Positions 1 to 12,118 of a stretch of DNA of 64,000 bases are shown here, piece by piece. Made by a program: the position numbers and the translations under genes. The stretch lies in assembly GCA_022575985.1 (NCBI GenBank), contig JAKSXM010000007.1, forward strand, positions 65,006,501-65,070,500. Reading direction: 5' to 3'. Every line of letters starts with the position of its first letter. Within the stretch, counting starts at the first letter, position 1. The stretch comes from Anagrus nilaparvatae. Taxonomy: Eukaryota > Arthropoda > Insecta > Hymenoptera > Mymaridae. The notes below the pieces were generated by a model. It ran no database searches. It worked only from the letters and a program-made list of their open reading frames with translations, and was not told the origin of the DNA.

Positions 1-297
1 GTAAATTACCAAAAAGAAAGAAAATTGTTTAATTTATATAATGAGTTAATTATTTAAATGAGTATTTAATTGCTCCTAAGTTTACTAACAAAGGCATGGG
101 CTCTTATGGAAGGATACTCTTCAGTACCATAAGAAAGAATGCTATTTTCATGTGTTAAGTGGCAACAATTAGTTATGTTTAAACGAGTTAAAATTTTCGG
201 TTTCTCATTTTTTTGGTAACTAATTCCACTCGGTAATTAAAAATTCAAGCGATTTTTTAAAATAACTGTCAGGATAATCTTACTACTATATATATTT

Positions 298-475
298 GAA
301 AATTTATTTGTGTTTCTGTGTGCACGTCACAAATATTTGTCCATTTATAACTAAAAATCCGCCGAGACAATTTATATAAAACCGGTGTAAAAATGAAGAA
401 AAAATGTCTGCAAGTGACATATGCTATAGTTCTGCGACTCAGCTATTGTAGTTTTGGAGATATTTAATTTTTACT
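298..475 (+). repeat. Dispersed repeat, copy 1 of 2
   Basis: A stretch of about 175 bp matches, in reverse complement, the stretch near 13.51-13.69 kb. Shared landmarks are a TTGTCCATTTATA block, the word AAAATGAAGAAAAAA followed by GTCTGCA, and TTTTGGAGATATT. By eye roughly three quarters of the bases agree. No coding potential and no terminal repeats are visible. It is probably an old interspersed repeat of unknown class. Confidence 0.55.
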
Positions 476-1010
476 ATTTTTTGGAAAAATAAATTTTTTT
501 GAAAATTTCCTTAAAAAGTGAAATATCTAAAAAATATGATAAAATTTTAGTGTAGCAATTGGTATTTCTTGATTTGGCACCAACTTATACATATTTCGTT
601 AAATTTTTATTCAAAACGGACGTATCTCCGAAAAGTTGTAAAATTTTTTTCTGAGAGTATTAAACAGTAAAAAAAATTAAAAAACTTTTTTTTATGAACT
701 AAAATTAATATATATTTTTTAGACATCGTATATATTTAGAATATTTATTTTTATTATTTGTTTTTGCACTAATTTTTACGTATTCACTTAAATTTTTATT
801 CAAAACTTAATCTTATCTTTAAATTCTATAAAGCTTTTTCGGAAACAAAAAGTTTTGAGAATGTTAATTGATTTGTTATAAGTAGAATAAACTCACGATT
901 GTTTGAGAAATTTGTTAGCAGTAGAACATTATTTTGTTTAAGGAACACCGGAATGTATCAAGACCATACTCACGAATTTAATCTTTAAAAAAAAAAACTG
1001 AAAATATTTT
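476..1010. other. AT-rich intergenic, no feature seen
   Basis: Runs of A and T with short direct echoes, such as two occurrences of AAATTTTTATTCAAAAC. No open frame with recognisable protein similarity was found on either strand. Confidence 0.6.
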
Positions 1011-1011
1011 G

Positions 1012-1080
1012 TTTGAGTCGGGCAGTGATCCTGTAATGTTCAGATCGACAAGCTGGCGCACTACCGACTGAGCTATCAAA
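1012..1080 (-). pseudogene. tRNA-like remnant (possible SINE head)
   Basis: On the minus strand the sequence contains TAGCTCAGTCGGTAGTGCGC, a good match to a tRNA D-arm and internal A box. It is followed at about the expected distance by a weak B-box-like stretch (CAGGATCACTGCCCG). The anticodon and T stems do not pair properly, so this is not a working tRNA. It could be a decayed tRNA gene or the head of a tRNA-derived SINE. An A/T-rich run follows on that strand. Confidence 0.4.
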
Positions 1081-3004
1081 ACTCTTTGTAAAGAAAGTTA
1101 TATGCAAAAAGTTAGATATAAATTTTGACATGATGACAATACGTGTATTCAAAAATTTAAGTTTATGAGTATTTTTATAGTTATCTGTGGTTTATAACTG
1201 CAATATTGTTCAAAATTCACAAATTTTCAAAAACATAAAATTTGATATTTTGTAATATATAAAATACAGTTGTTACGTCTAAATTATTTATATACTTTTG
1301 TATAAGATTGATGTTAATGTTGCCTTGCGTCTATGCGACACTAAACGGCGGGATAGGTTTGGTCCAAATTAAATAAAAGTAGAAAGGCCACTTACAAAAC
1401 TTTAATGATAAATTAACACTGAGAAATCTAGTTGAATATTAATAGTTATAAAATATAATTTGAATGCAATATTTTTACCCTTGATGACCAGTGCAACGTA
1501 GTTGTTCTATGTTCTATGTTAGTTCTAACACGAGGTAGTTTAGATTATGGAAGGTCCAAGAAAAGACCGCTCTAAAGAGAGCCCGGAGTAAAGAGTCCAC
1601 GCTAAAGAGGCCAAACCCTTAGATTTTGCATCTATATATAGTGATAAGAGAATTTGTCTAATCATCCGATTCTCCTACTATTTCTGTATGGGGGAAGTCT
1701 AGGTCTTGGATTACGTGGGCCAACGCCCACGAAGAACTCAATTAAAGTGTCGAAATTGTGTACACTTAATTAATATTTTACAAGTTATTGCTTGTTATTA
1801 TTAGACCGTTGTATATTTGCTGAAGTAGCAATTACTTAATTTGGGTGTAATTTGTCATTATGTTGCACTGTAAAATAATTATTTTAGAGTCTAAAACGAG
1901 TAAAATAAACTGAAATTTAGACTCAAGTTTCAAAATTCCTTTTTTTTAATATTACGATTTTATGTAGAAAATTCAAAATATTTTGATGTATTAAATATTG
2001 CTGAATGGTTATATGCCCTTTAAAAAGCATTAGAACTCGGTCAGAAGCACGAGTGACACTTCTGTTTTTATTAAAAATTTAAATATGTTACTTATTGCCC
2101 TTTCATTCACATACACTTTCGCATATATTGTAAATGATATATTTGGGTGAGTGATATTAAATCTGAAGTAGGAAGATGACCAGTTTGCCCAGTCGATGAA
2201 GTTAAGTCTTTTGCAGTAAAAAATATACTAGAACCTAGAAAAGTAACTTCATTTACATATGTTTCATTTTGAACACCTTAAAAACCTTTAATAATTTAAA
2301 AAATGTTTATTTACATAAAATTTAGTTTTAAATCTAACACATTATATATGCACAATTTTCAATATAATAAAATTATTAAAAAAATTTTGATTCAAACCTT
2401 ATTATTAAATTACACATGCAATATTATACATGCATTTAAATAATCGCATTTCATCAACAAATATTTTGCATTCGTGTACGACATACATTTTTTTTGAGCA
2501 TATTTTACGGTTTATTATTTATACAATATATATATATAAATCTAAAACCTGTGGAATGTTTAGTATTTTGATAAAAAATTTTATGTGCAAATGTTTTTTG
2601 AATTCCATATCAGTAAAAAATATGTACGTTTATGAAAATATTTTTAAAAAAATGTATTATTTAAAATTTTATGTATTTTTTTTAACAGATAAATTGGGGT
2701 TGAATAGTTTCTACTTTTATTAAAAATTAAATAAAAATACTTGGTTCTTGAGCTATAGCTCAATTAAAACTTAGAATTTAAAATATTTTTTATAAAAAAT
2801 GTGTTTAAATGTCTTAAGAGAATGTTACGTAATAACTTTTAAATTTGAAATTTTCTCATTTCCACGCAAATCATTCAAAAGGCACTAAAATTGGTACCCT
2901 TATATAAAATTTCCCGAAGAATTAGAATTTTTAGGCAGATTTTTATTTACTCATGTGTTTAAAGTTTTTTTAAATAAAAGTACGTAATATAAATTACTTT
3001 ACCT
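1081..3004. other. Intergenic; GC-richer patch at about 1540-1745
   Basis: Mostly AT-rich sequence. The patch near 1540-1745 is noticeably less AT-rich and contains three spaced TAAAGAG words plus a GTGGGC/GCCCAC inverted pair. It could be leftover LTR or untranslated sequence, but I cannot assign it. A small open frame at 2430-2723 is low-complexity and looks spurious. Confidence 0.5.
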
Positions 3005-3467
3005 TCAATCACCGATGCCTACGCCATAAATAAGACCTTCTGTCTATTCCAGAATATCATTTTCTGTACCCAAGTCACTTCTTCTTTTGGTTCTGGCCTC
3101 TTTTTCTTTTGAACTAATTAACGTCTGTTTATCAGCTTTTTTTACACGCACTGCATCGCTTATTTGTGAACAATTAAGCGCTTCTCTGCCGATCTGAATC
3201 CCCATAATCTCCATACATTTTAAAATTGTCTGACAACCTTCATTAAATACACAAGCAGATAATTTAGTTGCAATTTAAACAATTTCTTTACCAAAAAATA
3301 TATGTTTGAGCACCATATTCCAGACTGTACCGTTAAAAGACTAATTATTATTTTGAGTTAGTCCTCCAAGACATCTTTTTAACAGATCCTGTTTTGTTAC
3401 ATCTTCATAAATAGGTTTTAAAATATCTTGGAGATTTCGAGCATGGACGGGAGGATGCTTAAAACCC
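3005..3467 (-). pseudogene. Decayed transposase C-terminal fragment
   Basis: On the minus strand one continuous frame reads HPPVHARNLQDILKPIYEDV, then LLKRCLGGLTQNNN, a stop, SFNGTVWNMV, later ACVFNEGCQTILKCMEIMGI, and ends GLIYGVGIGD followed by TGA. The order RCLGGxTQNNNxSFN, then FNEG, then a basic RxxRR stretch, then LYGxGI is the C-terminal signature I know from an animal DNA-transposon-derived protein family (annotated in databases as Mutator-like transposase domain or Kolobok-like). Three in-frame stops are visible: after NNN, before IATKL, and before TEGLIYG. No N-terminal half or terminal repeats were found, so this is a dead fragment. The exact superfamily is from memory and uncertain; the homology itself seems solid. 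Confidence 0.7.
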
Positions 3468-5248
3468 TGAAGATTGTTGCTAGTCTCACGTTTACCATAT
3501 TCGCACTAGTAAGCCTATTCTAAGCGTGAAAATAATAAAGGGCGGGGCACTTTATAAAAAAAGATTAAAATCATGTACAAAATTTTTGGATCGATATAAA
3601 AATTTTTTTACATATTCTCCAATACTTTTTTGTAGGAAAAAAAAATTTTAATTCTGACGGAAAAATTTTTCATTAAGTAGAAACTTACCTTAATACCGAA
3701 ATAATTTAATAAACTATACTTAAAATCAAATTTGTGAAATCACACGTCTTTACTGTTTGGAATTTCGTGGCCTAATGAATGCCAGCCAGCTAGAAAAGCC
3801 TTCTTGTTTTTCCGGCTTCTTCTTAGATCCTGATTGACTGTGCGCATTTTAATAATCTAATTTTCTGTTTAGTCCGGGAAAAGGCTCCCTTTTACGTTTA
3901 TTTAGATTTTTATTTATTTACTTTTATATATTTTAAATAATTAGAAATGAATAGTTTTTATTTTAAAATAAATTAAGAAAATAAATTTTATTTATTTTTC
4001 ACTGTCACTGAAAATCCATCCGGTGACAATTTATTCAATAAATTGCCCACGTTTCTAAGACTTTCAGTCTTCATTATCAAGGCTTGAATTGAATATTGAA
4101 TATTTTTAAATAAAGAATATATAATTATTCACTGAGTATTAATCTTATATTATCTACTTTTATTATTTATTAAATTTTAAAAAAATAACCCAAATATTTT
4201 TTTGAATGGATATTATTTTTTAATATTAATTTAATTTGTTAAGAAATTTAATGTACTTCAATTCAATATTTATTAATTTTGAAATGTTTCTGATGAAATG
4301 TATATAGTATAGTAAAACCCACAGTAAAATCTAACAATCCACTCGAGATTTATTCTTAATGCTTTATACAATATAATATATATAAGAGCATTAAACTTGG
4401 ACTCTGAAAGATGTTTTAGACAGCTGTGACTCAGATAACGACATTAATAAATAATGTTTGTCCTTTACTTAGGTTATATATATATTTAAGATGCTTTTCG
4501 CCTTTATCTTAATGTTTGCCATTTGTTGAAATAAAATTCTATGATCTTATAGAATATAATAAACTATTGTTTTTGACTTTACAAGTTGTTTTAATTTATC
4601 TTCTACAATATTTCATTTCAATGTTTAAATTTATATTTTTAGAAATTCTCTAGGGAAATTATTCACTTCTTATTATTATAATTTATAATAATTTGAAATT
4701 GTAAAGTCATGAATATGGGTTATAATAAACGTTTTAATTCAAGAAAGTGATTATTAAACTAGAATTTTTAAATTACAATTGGCCTAATTTATCAGAAAAA
4801 TTTTATATTCATATGGGCAACTTATGTTTGCAACATTAATTAAAAATTGCATTAGTCAGAAGAAGTTGATGAAGTTGAAAATGATATCAAAGTCACCTAC
4901 TTGCGAAAGTGACATTGTGTTACTAATGCTGTTAAAGCTCTGACTACTGCTTTGTGTTTAGCCAAGAAGAGAAAATTTAAATTTTGTTAGTCACACTTCA
5001 GAGTAATCTTCTGAGTAGAGAGGTAATGGTGCTTCTTATACAAAGGTATAATAATAATCAATGGGTAGAGATGAGAGAATTTGAATAGAAATGTTATTTG
5101 GTGAAAATCAGAGTTAAAATTTATGAACTTTAAGAAACCTGTAAAGTGATTTCAAATTAAGCTAGCTACGACAAATTGTTTGGTATTCTCATTATTTTAA
5201 TTCTTATAAGAATGCAGATCTATAGAACGTACATCAAACTTGCAGTGA
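3468..5248. other. AT-rich intergenic, no feature seen
   Basis: I found no recognisable coding sequence. The stretch around 3780-3900 is less AT-rich and may extend the neighbouring transposon debris, but no protein match could be made. Confidence 0.5.
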
Positions 5249-6783
5249 AAAATACTGGAAAAAATCCTCCACAAACAAATTATCGAATACATCACGCATC
5301 ACAATATTCTTGTCTCTTTTCAGTCTGGTTTTCTAAAAAATAATAGTACAAACTTTTTACTCACAAACTTAACTGATGATATTTGCAAAGGCTTTCACAT
5401 AGGTTGCATCGCTAAACTACTCCTGTTAGATTTATCTAAAGCTTTCGACGGGGTTTCCCACACTATCCTTCTGGACAAGCTTTCTGCTATTGGTTTTTCT
5501 CCTCAAGTTGTAGGCTGGTTCTCAGAGTACCTACGAAACCGTACCCAGTCAGTTATTTTGGATAATAAGTCCTCATCTACACTCAACATAGTCAGCGGTG
5601 TTTCCCAAGGGTCAGTCCTTGGACCTTTACTTTTCCTTATTTATATAAATGATCTTAGGTGTAAAATCACTTACTCAAAGCGTCTCATGTTTGCTGATGA
5701 TCTACAAATTTACCTGCAAGTACCTTACAAAGACTTAAACTTAGGAATGTCCCTACTTCAAAATGATCTTCTTGAGATAGAAAACTGGTGTTCTGCCAAC
5801 AACTTCAAAATAAACATTGACAAGTCCAACTTCATGATCTTCAGCAAAAAATCAAGTACTTTTGACACAAAATCCTCTTTCTATTTTGGTGGTACTAGAA
5901 TCCAGCTCTCAAAAACAGTAAAAAACCTTAGCCTCTTCATTGATCAGGATATGAAATGGAGATCCAACATAAACCATATAGTAAAATCGGCCAATAATGT
6001 CCTATATAGGTTAAGACACTAATCAACTCAAATCTCCTAAAGCAGCTTAACAACGTAACAATTGTTACTGCTCTTTTTCCCATCCTTGACTCTGGTGTCT
6101 TTCCTATGGGCAAGTTACCTGACCAGCAATACAAACGATTACAAAAATTATTGAATGCCTCTGTCAGATATGTCTGTGATATTAGATATCCGTTTCGTAC
6201 TCCCCCTGGCAGAATAAAGCTTGGCTGGCTAAATGTTAAACTTAGAGCGAAATACCTTAGTGCTAGTTATATTATACCTAGTTCACTTCTATAACATACT
6301 AAACAATGGAAAGCCAGTATATCTCAAGGAAAAAATTAAAATTTACATTCCCACAAGAACCCTTCGTCCTAAAAATCGCCCTCACCTAGTAGTAGACACA
6401 TCCACAAACCCTATTTACAACAATTCCTCATTTGTATTTATGATCTCCTACTGGAACTCCCTACCTGCAGAAATCCGTCTGTCAAGCTCAGTGGAAGTTT
6501 TCAAATCTAGTTTTACCAACGCCTTCTAGAGATTGACAGACGTGAATCAAACCTCCCTTAACTTAAATTTATTCCTACATTCTTTTACATTTTTAATCTC
6601 ACTTGCCTCTTACTTCCCTCTTTCCCTCTGTTTTCTAGATCCTTATTATTTATTTTTATTACATTGTAAATTGTTATATTATATTAAAATTTAATTAGCG
6701 TGTAGCAACAAAAATATTTGTATCATTAATGTACTACAATATTTTGTACAATCTTGTACAATAATCTTATTAAAGAAAAAAAG
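5249..6783 (+). mobile_element. Truncated non-LTR retrotransposon (LINE), RT plus 3' end
   Basis: The reading frame opens after a TGA at 5246 and shows reverse-transcriptase blocks in order: LEKILHKQIIEYI, QSGFLKNNST, LLDLSKAFDGVSH (palm motif A), SQGSVLGPLLFLIYINDL, and FADD at about 5692-5703 (catalytic motif C). The frame stops at 6020-6022, continues in a second frame as LINSNLLKQL...RLQKLLNASVRYV, and returns to the first frame near 6270-6290 for a typical LINE C-terminus (YWNSLPAEIRL...FKSSF) with a stop at 6527-6529. About 250 bp of 3' UTR ends near an AAAGAAAAAAAG tail. The endonuclease domain and 5' half are missing, as in 5'-truncated insertions. The SKAFD and WNSLP style suggests the CR1/Jockey group. 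Two frameshifts mean it cannot encode an active enzyme. Confidence 0.9.
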
Positions 6784-8639
6784 ACTATAAATGTACCGAA
6801 CGATTTGTTGCACTCAAATGATGAATCTATAAGGACAGATCTAACATTTATTCAGCTTGCAATGTATTAGAATTGACTTAGAAATAAGATATAAGACTAC
6901 TAGCATCTCACTATAGGATTATTATAGTAAGTGACATTAACCGAGATTCGACATTTGACGTTCATAAAGAATACATCCGTTATTTGTATTACCAATTATT
7001 TTATGAGTTTGTTTTAATAAAGCATTTTCATTATTTAATTTATTATTCAGAGCCATATTCGCCTTACTTGTCACCTATGTAAGGCGTGGGAAAGTGTCAT
7101 AAATCAAGACGTAAATAAAATATATATAAATAAAATGTGTGTATGTGTGTTATGTCAAAAAAATGTGCATATTTGTGCATACTAAAACGTGTCTTATTTT
7201 GTTTTTTTGACATTTCTTTTCTCACTGGGCAAAAATGAGATTTTTAAATTTAAAATTATACTTTTTTTGGACGGGGCGAGACCAAATTTATACTGCAAAA
7301 CTCTACGCCAATAATTATAATCATCAAGTATTTGTTCTTTCAGCTGAGCATCTATACCTTTATTAGCATGTAAAGCTTAATACCTGCTTTTAAATATAAT
7401 ACAGTTGTTATTGTGATCAAACGATCTTTCATGTTCAGTAAGGGTTTGATATGCATTACCTCAAGAAGTGTAAGGCAATATCTATAAAGGTCAGATGATA
7501 TCTAACTCATAAAAATTAAAATTAAAATTAAAAAATTTGACTGATTGACTTGAGTTATTGACTGATTGAATGGAACTGATTATTTTTTACATTTCTAACA
7601 GGGAATTATATTTGAATATAACTTTATTGATTTACTTATTTTGCTTTATAATCGTTTTATTCTTTATTTTTACCAACAATTTTAATGTATAATATATATT
7701 TTATATTTTAGTTATGTATGTAACGAGTGTACTATATTTTTTTTATTTTGCAAGACTTAAAGATCATATATTTTTATACATATACAAAAGATGTCAAAAT
7801 AAATTTCCAAATAGTGATAGAGTACAAGATTTTGGACGAACTCCTCCAACTTTTATTATATCTATTGCCGAAATCACTTAAAGCTTTAGGTGGAAGTTTG
7901 CAGATATGAATGATGCAGAACTAATGCTTAATCTTTTTAAAATGTAACATTGTGGTTCTAGTGGAATAATCCCCAGATTGTCTGTATTCGTGTAGAGAGA
8001 TATCAAGAATTCAGCATCACATCCAGGAAAGCATGGGCCCTTTGAAACATGAATAAACAGCTAAACTAACAATATTACTAAATATTTACCATATAAGTAG
8101 CTTGGTCACTTATCTAAGCCAATTTTTCACTTAAATGAAAATTGTTTTTGATGATAGACGAAAGTCTAACGAAACATAAATTGTTAGAAATGAACTGCGA
8201 GAAGATCCTGTTTCTAGTTCTTTTTAACATCGTGAATAAAGAAAATTTCTCGCAATACTCCCTCTTGTAATTGATATCCCTTTCATGGTAGTTTACTAAT
8301 TGTTTGCGTCATTTTGTGTTGACTATGTAGGTTGCAGATATTTATTGCCATAAACATTACAAAACGTAGTTAGCTGCTTGAATAAGGTGATTTATTTAAA
8401 TATCACATTTTTGATTGTGATATTTGATCTGTTAACTAAAATTTAAGTTCTGGAAACAATTTTATAGCTGAATATTTTTGCCTGCGATATAAAAAGTGAC
8501 ATTAGAATCATAAAATTTCGTTATTTGGCTCGATAATGAAGGCTATAGTTTTATCTGTGTTTAGGTCCAGGGAATTATTCTTGTTCGAAAAAATGATAGT
8601 TCCTGGTTTAGATTAAATAAGCGCTACATCGCGCGATCG
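6784..8639. other. AT-rich intergenic, no gene seen
   Basis: No supported gene. Small open frames such as 7727-7909 have no family signature. The sequence is mainly A/T with short words. Confidence 0.5.
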
Positions 8640-8640
8640 G

Positions 8641-9115
8641 TGTTTAAGTGAAAATGATTTTTTTTTACAGGAAAACGGTAAGAAATAATAGAAAAAGTTT
8701 TTTTGGGGTGAATACATACACAAATGAATTATTTAAAAAAAAACTTTTTTTATTAATTTTGAATATTTTTGATGCATGGAATTTTAACTTAAAGTTGACC
8801 CATTTTTACGGAACGAGCTCATGGTATGGATGATAACTAAAGTTTGTAAAAATCAATGTTTTTGCAAAATTTTATTTCACATGAAAACTACAGATGTGGA
8901 ATGTATGTGGCTAAAATTTTGAAGTAACCAAATAAGTTAATTTTTAATTATGATAGTAGTTTCGCCAAAAAGCATTACAGTAGAAAAATTTTTTAAATTA
9001 ATATAAAAAATTATTTTTATATACTTTTTTAGTGTATTTATTCACCATAAAAAAATTTTTTAATTATCTCTTACCGTTTTGCTGCAAAAAAAAATTCATT
9101 TAACCTTAAGATTAA
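8641..9115. repeat. Foldback element, arms about 120 bp
   Basis: The left arm (about 8645-8770) contains AAAACGGTAAGA and TGAATACATACAC. The right arm (about 8985-9110), read on the other strand, contains AAAACGGTAAGA and TGAATAAATACAC in the same order and spacing, each preceded by a T-run and TTAAG. The unpaired middle is about 200 bp and non-coding. It looks like an aged MITE or foldback transposon of unknown superfamily. Confidence 0.65.
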
Positions 9116-10658
9116 AGTCTTTGTACAAGATTTGAGTTTTGTTCCAATTACGCACACACATGGGGTTTCGTACAATTCTGCGATCTAGATATTTAACAGG
9201 GTTGCTGACGCAGATAAGAAATAATTATTGATCCAGTACAAAATAATTTTTTTAATAAGAATAAGCTTACTGAAGTAAGCTTTAAGCTTAATCTTTTTCC
9301 GTGGGAGTTTTTTTGGTGCAAAATGAAAAGTTTTGAAGTGATGTTTTTGCAACACAATCAGTTACATTCGGTGTTCCAAATCTCTCCTTGTCAGTTTTTT
9401 TCAAGAAATTAAAAATTCAATAAATTAAAATTATGAAATAAAAAAAAATAAAAAAAAATTATAAGCTCTCGGATATTAAAAAAAAATTAAATTATTTTTC
9501 TCGAGTAAATGGAAAAGTATGAAAATTTAAAAAATGAATTTTTGTACATAAAAATAAAAATAAATGAAACCGTAAATAATATAAAATTCTCTCTGGTATT
9601 AAAAAAAAAAAGCAAGAAAAATTAAAGAAATAAAAATGAGTCGTGTATGAAAAAATTTTTCTGTTATAGTATGAGCTTTATCGGTGAAAGCCCTTTGGGT
9701 TTTCTTTTCTTTTTTTTTTTTTATATCATAAAATATTTTTTTTTTTTTAAATTCTCATTTTATTCAAAAGTCTTTAAAAAACTTTATCTCTTTTAACAAA
9801 CATGACCTCACAGTGGCCTTTTTTTTCAATATTCGTTATAATATAAGTATGTACTTCTTTTAAGTATAAAAAAGAAGAGAGAAAATTATTTTGAACGATT
9901 ACACACTTTAAACATGTTGATGAAAAAAGCTCATCCTTTTTCTACTTTTTTTTTTTAGCTTTATATATTTTTTAGCTTAGTTACTTACTTTTGAAGCTTT
10001 TTTTCTTGTATGTGTGGGTGTGTAGGTATCAATTATTGATTTTTTTTTAGTTTGTGTAATAGTCATACAGTATTGAAAAATATCTATACATGTATAATAC
10101 TGAATTACAAATTGATCTGAATTAAAGCATAATTTTTTTCTGCTTTAATATTCTTTTTAAAATTTATAGGTTTATATGAGGGATTCCACGTTATTGAGAT
10201 CCTAATAATTTTTAGCTTTTTTATTGAAATTTTTTTTTACTATCACACCAAAAATTAAAGTGCTTTTTTATCTAAGATGCATAGTTCATACTAATACACG
10301 TTTTTTTCGATAAGAGACATAAAAAAATAAAATAGTTTGATTTTTTTTAGATCTCTTATTGGGAAAATGTGAATTTATGTGAAAAAAAAGTTTTTCAACA
10401 TTTTTTTCGTGAATTGTTCTCATTTAGAGATAACGTGTTCGTTTTTATGAAGCTATATATTGTGCCATGATCTTATATCTTGATTATTTTCGAAGAGATA
10501 AAAAGCTCCAACTGGTCGTATATTCACTGTAAAAATATATTTATTTAGTCTGAAGGCATTTTTAAAATCATCATAAAATTTCATTATTTAACCATCCATA
10601 CAACGAAAAATTAATTTTAAAATGATATACGAATTTTGCTTTTCAAGTAATATATTAA
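9116..10658. other. Low-complexity AT-rich intergenic
   Basis: Long homopolymer A and T runs. No coding sequence, no paired arms of note. Confidence 0.5.
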
Positions 10659-10858
10659 CATGGAACATGCTTACAGGTAGGGGTACTCCAGAAGGCCCGT
10701 AAATTAGGGGGAGGGGGAGGTCATATGGTCACGATCAAGTGAAAAACAAGAGTTCATAATTATGGAATAATTTCGACTTAGGGATTTAGAATAATTTTGA
10801 TTTAGAGACTAAGAATTATCCGGGTTTATGAAGGGCATATTTTTAGTAAACATGTTCC
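10659..10858 (-). repeat. GGAACATGTTCC-ended repeat, copy F
   Basis: Member of the dispersed family also seen at 11.8, 17.3, 20.5, 27.8 and 57.3 kb. It begins with TGGAACATG and ends with AACATGTTCC, contains a G-rich tract (C-rich on the other strand) and tandem GACTTAGGGATTTAGAATAA-type words of about 27 bp. Orientation is opposite to copies at 11.8 and 17.3 kb. No protein is encoded. Confidence 0.7.
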
Positions 10859-11190
10859 TTGCTGAATAAATAAAAAAGTAATTTCATGGTTTTCATGCCT
10901 CACAAAAACATTATATTAATATAAAAAAAAAAAAATTTATATGACTACTAAATGAATTTAAAAATGAAAATCACGAGAATAAAATTCCCTTTTAGTTTCC
11001 AACGAAGTACATATTGGTATTTCACTCCAATATATTGGGCGAGATCATTAGTAAGAAACCCGATATATCTATCTTATATACCAAGATACCAACAGATATA
11101 TGGGTCAAATTTTGATTTTTGATTTTTTGGCATATAAGCACGTTTTGGGACCTCAGGAAGCTAAAAAACCGGTTTTTAAAAAAAGTCTGT

Positions 11191-11212
11191 ATGTGTGTGT
11201 GTGTGTGTGTGT
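11191..11212 (+). repeat. TG dinucleotide microsatellite
   Basis: An uninterrupted TG/GT tract of about 22 bp lies inside otherwise AT-rich sequence. Confidence 0.9.
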
Positions 11213-11404
11213 AATCGGTGAAATTTCACAACCATTATGGAATTAAAACCTAATTTTTTTTTCAAAAATTTTTTCATTAAAAAAACTCAAAACTACTTTT
11301 TTTTTTTTAATTTGGATGTAATACTTCATTTAGTTCCATGAAAGTACTTATATTTGAAAATATGGTTTTTACTCAATATCTCGAATCTGATAATTAATTT
11401 TTTG

Positions 11405-11600
11405 CCCTCCCGGGCGTAAAACTCGTGTGTAAAGAATTTTCTGTACTCGTTCTACGCCTAGGGGGGCAAAAAATAGTGTAAGCACCATGGGCGAAATACT
11501 TTAGACACGAGCGTGAACACAAATCACTTGTGCCCGGCTTCGCCGAGCACTCGTGCTAGTGCTCACGCTAGTGCCGAAACTTTTACGCCCTTGATACTTA
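11405..11600. repeat. GC-rich dispersed repeat, fullest of three copies
   Basis: A GC-rich island that starts CCCTCCCGGGCGTAAAACTC and carries TCTGTACTCGTTCTACGC, then CGGCTTCGCCGAGCACTCG and nested GTGCTAGTGCTCACGCTAGTG words. The first 70-90 bp recur in decayed form at about 15.76 and 26.31 kb. No frame makes sense as protein. It is probably an unclassified transposon fragment. Confidence 0.6.
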
Positions 11601-11825
11601 ATATACTATTTTGAAAATTTGTTCCAAAATTTTTGATGAATAAAAAAAACTTTTAAAAGTTAATAGAAATGTATTTATGTTTGCATGCTTGTAATTGGTG
11701 ATATCTGTGGCATATTGAAGTATTAAGCTCATTGTTTGAGGAACCTTAGTGCCAGCTAGTTGGCAGGGTATTTTTTTCTTTTTTTAATCGTTGCATTTTT
11801 TTATTTTTAACAAATTCAAGAGCTA

Positions 11826-12118
11826 AAAATTTATAACCGGTTTGTGTAACTACACAACCAAAGAGCATGGAACATGTTCACTCATAACAGTAATAAATCC
11901 TAAAACCGAAATTACAATAAATCCTGAAATATAAATTATGCTAAGTCCATAAACTTATAGTATTCTAAGTTTTTGTTAATATCAAGGCCTGACTCCCACT
12001 TCAAATTATTCTAAGTCCCTAAATCGAAAATATTCTAAGTCCATTTCACCCCCCCCCCCCCTAAAAACGTCACTTTTTCACCCCCCCCCCCCCCCCTAAA
12101 AGCGTCAATTTTTCACAT
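11826..12118 (+). repeat. GGAACATGTTCC-ended repeat, copy A (3' truncated)
   Basis: Starts with AACCGGTTTGTGTAACTACA, which can fold as a short hairpin with the following CACAACC, then GCATGGAACATGTTCAC. The body carries ATTCTAAGTCC words spaced about 27 bp apart and two long C-runs (12048-12061 and 12080-12096) separated by CTAAAAACGTCACTTTTTCA. The right-hand palindrome found in other copies is missing. Confidence 0.8.

Noticed and set aside
1012..1080. Functional tRNA gene
   Set aside because: The D-arm is good, but the anticodon and T arms do not pair and the B box is degenerate.
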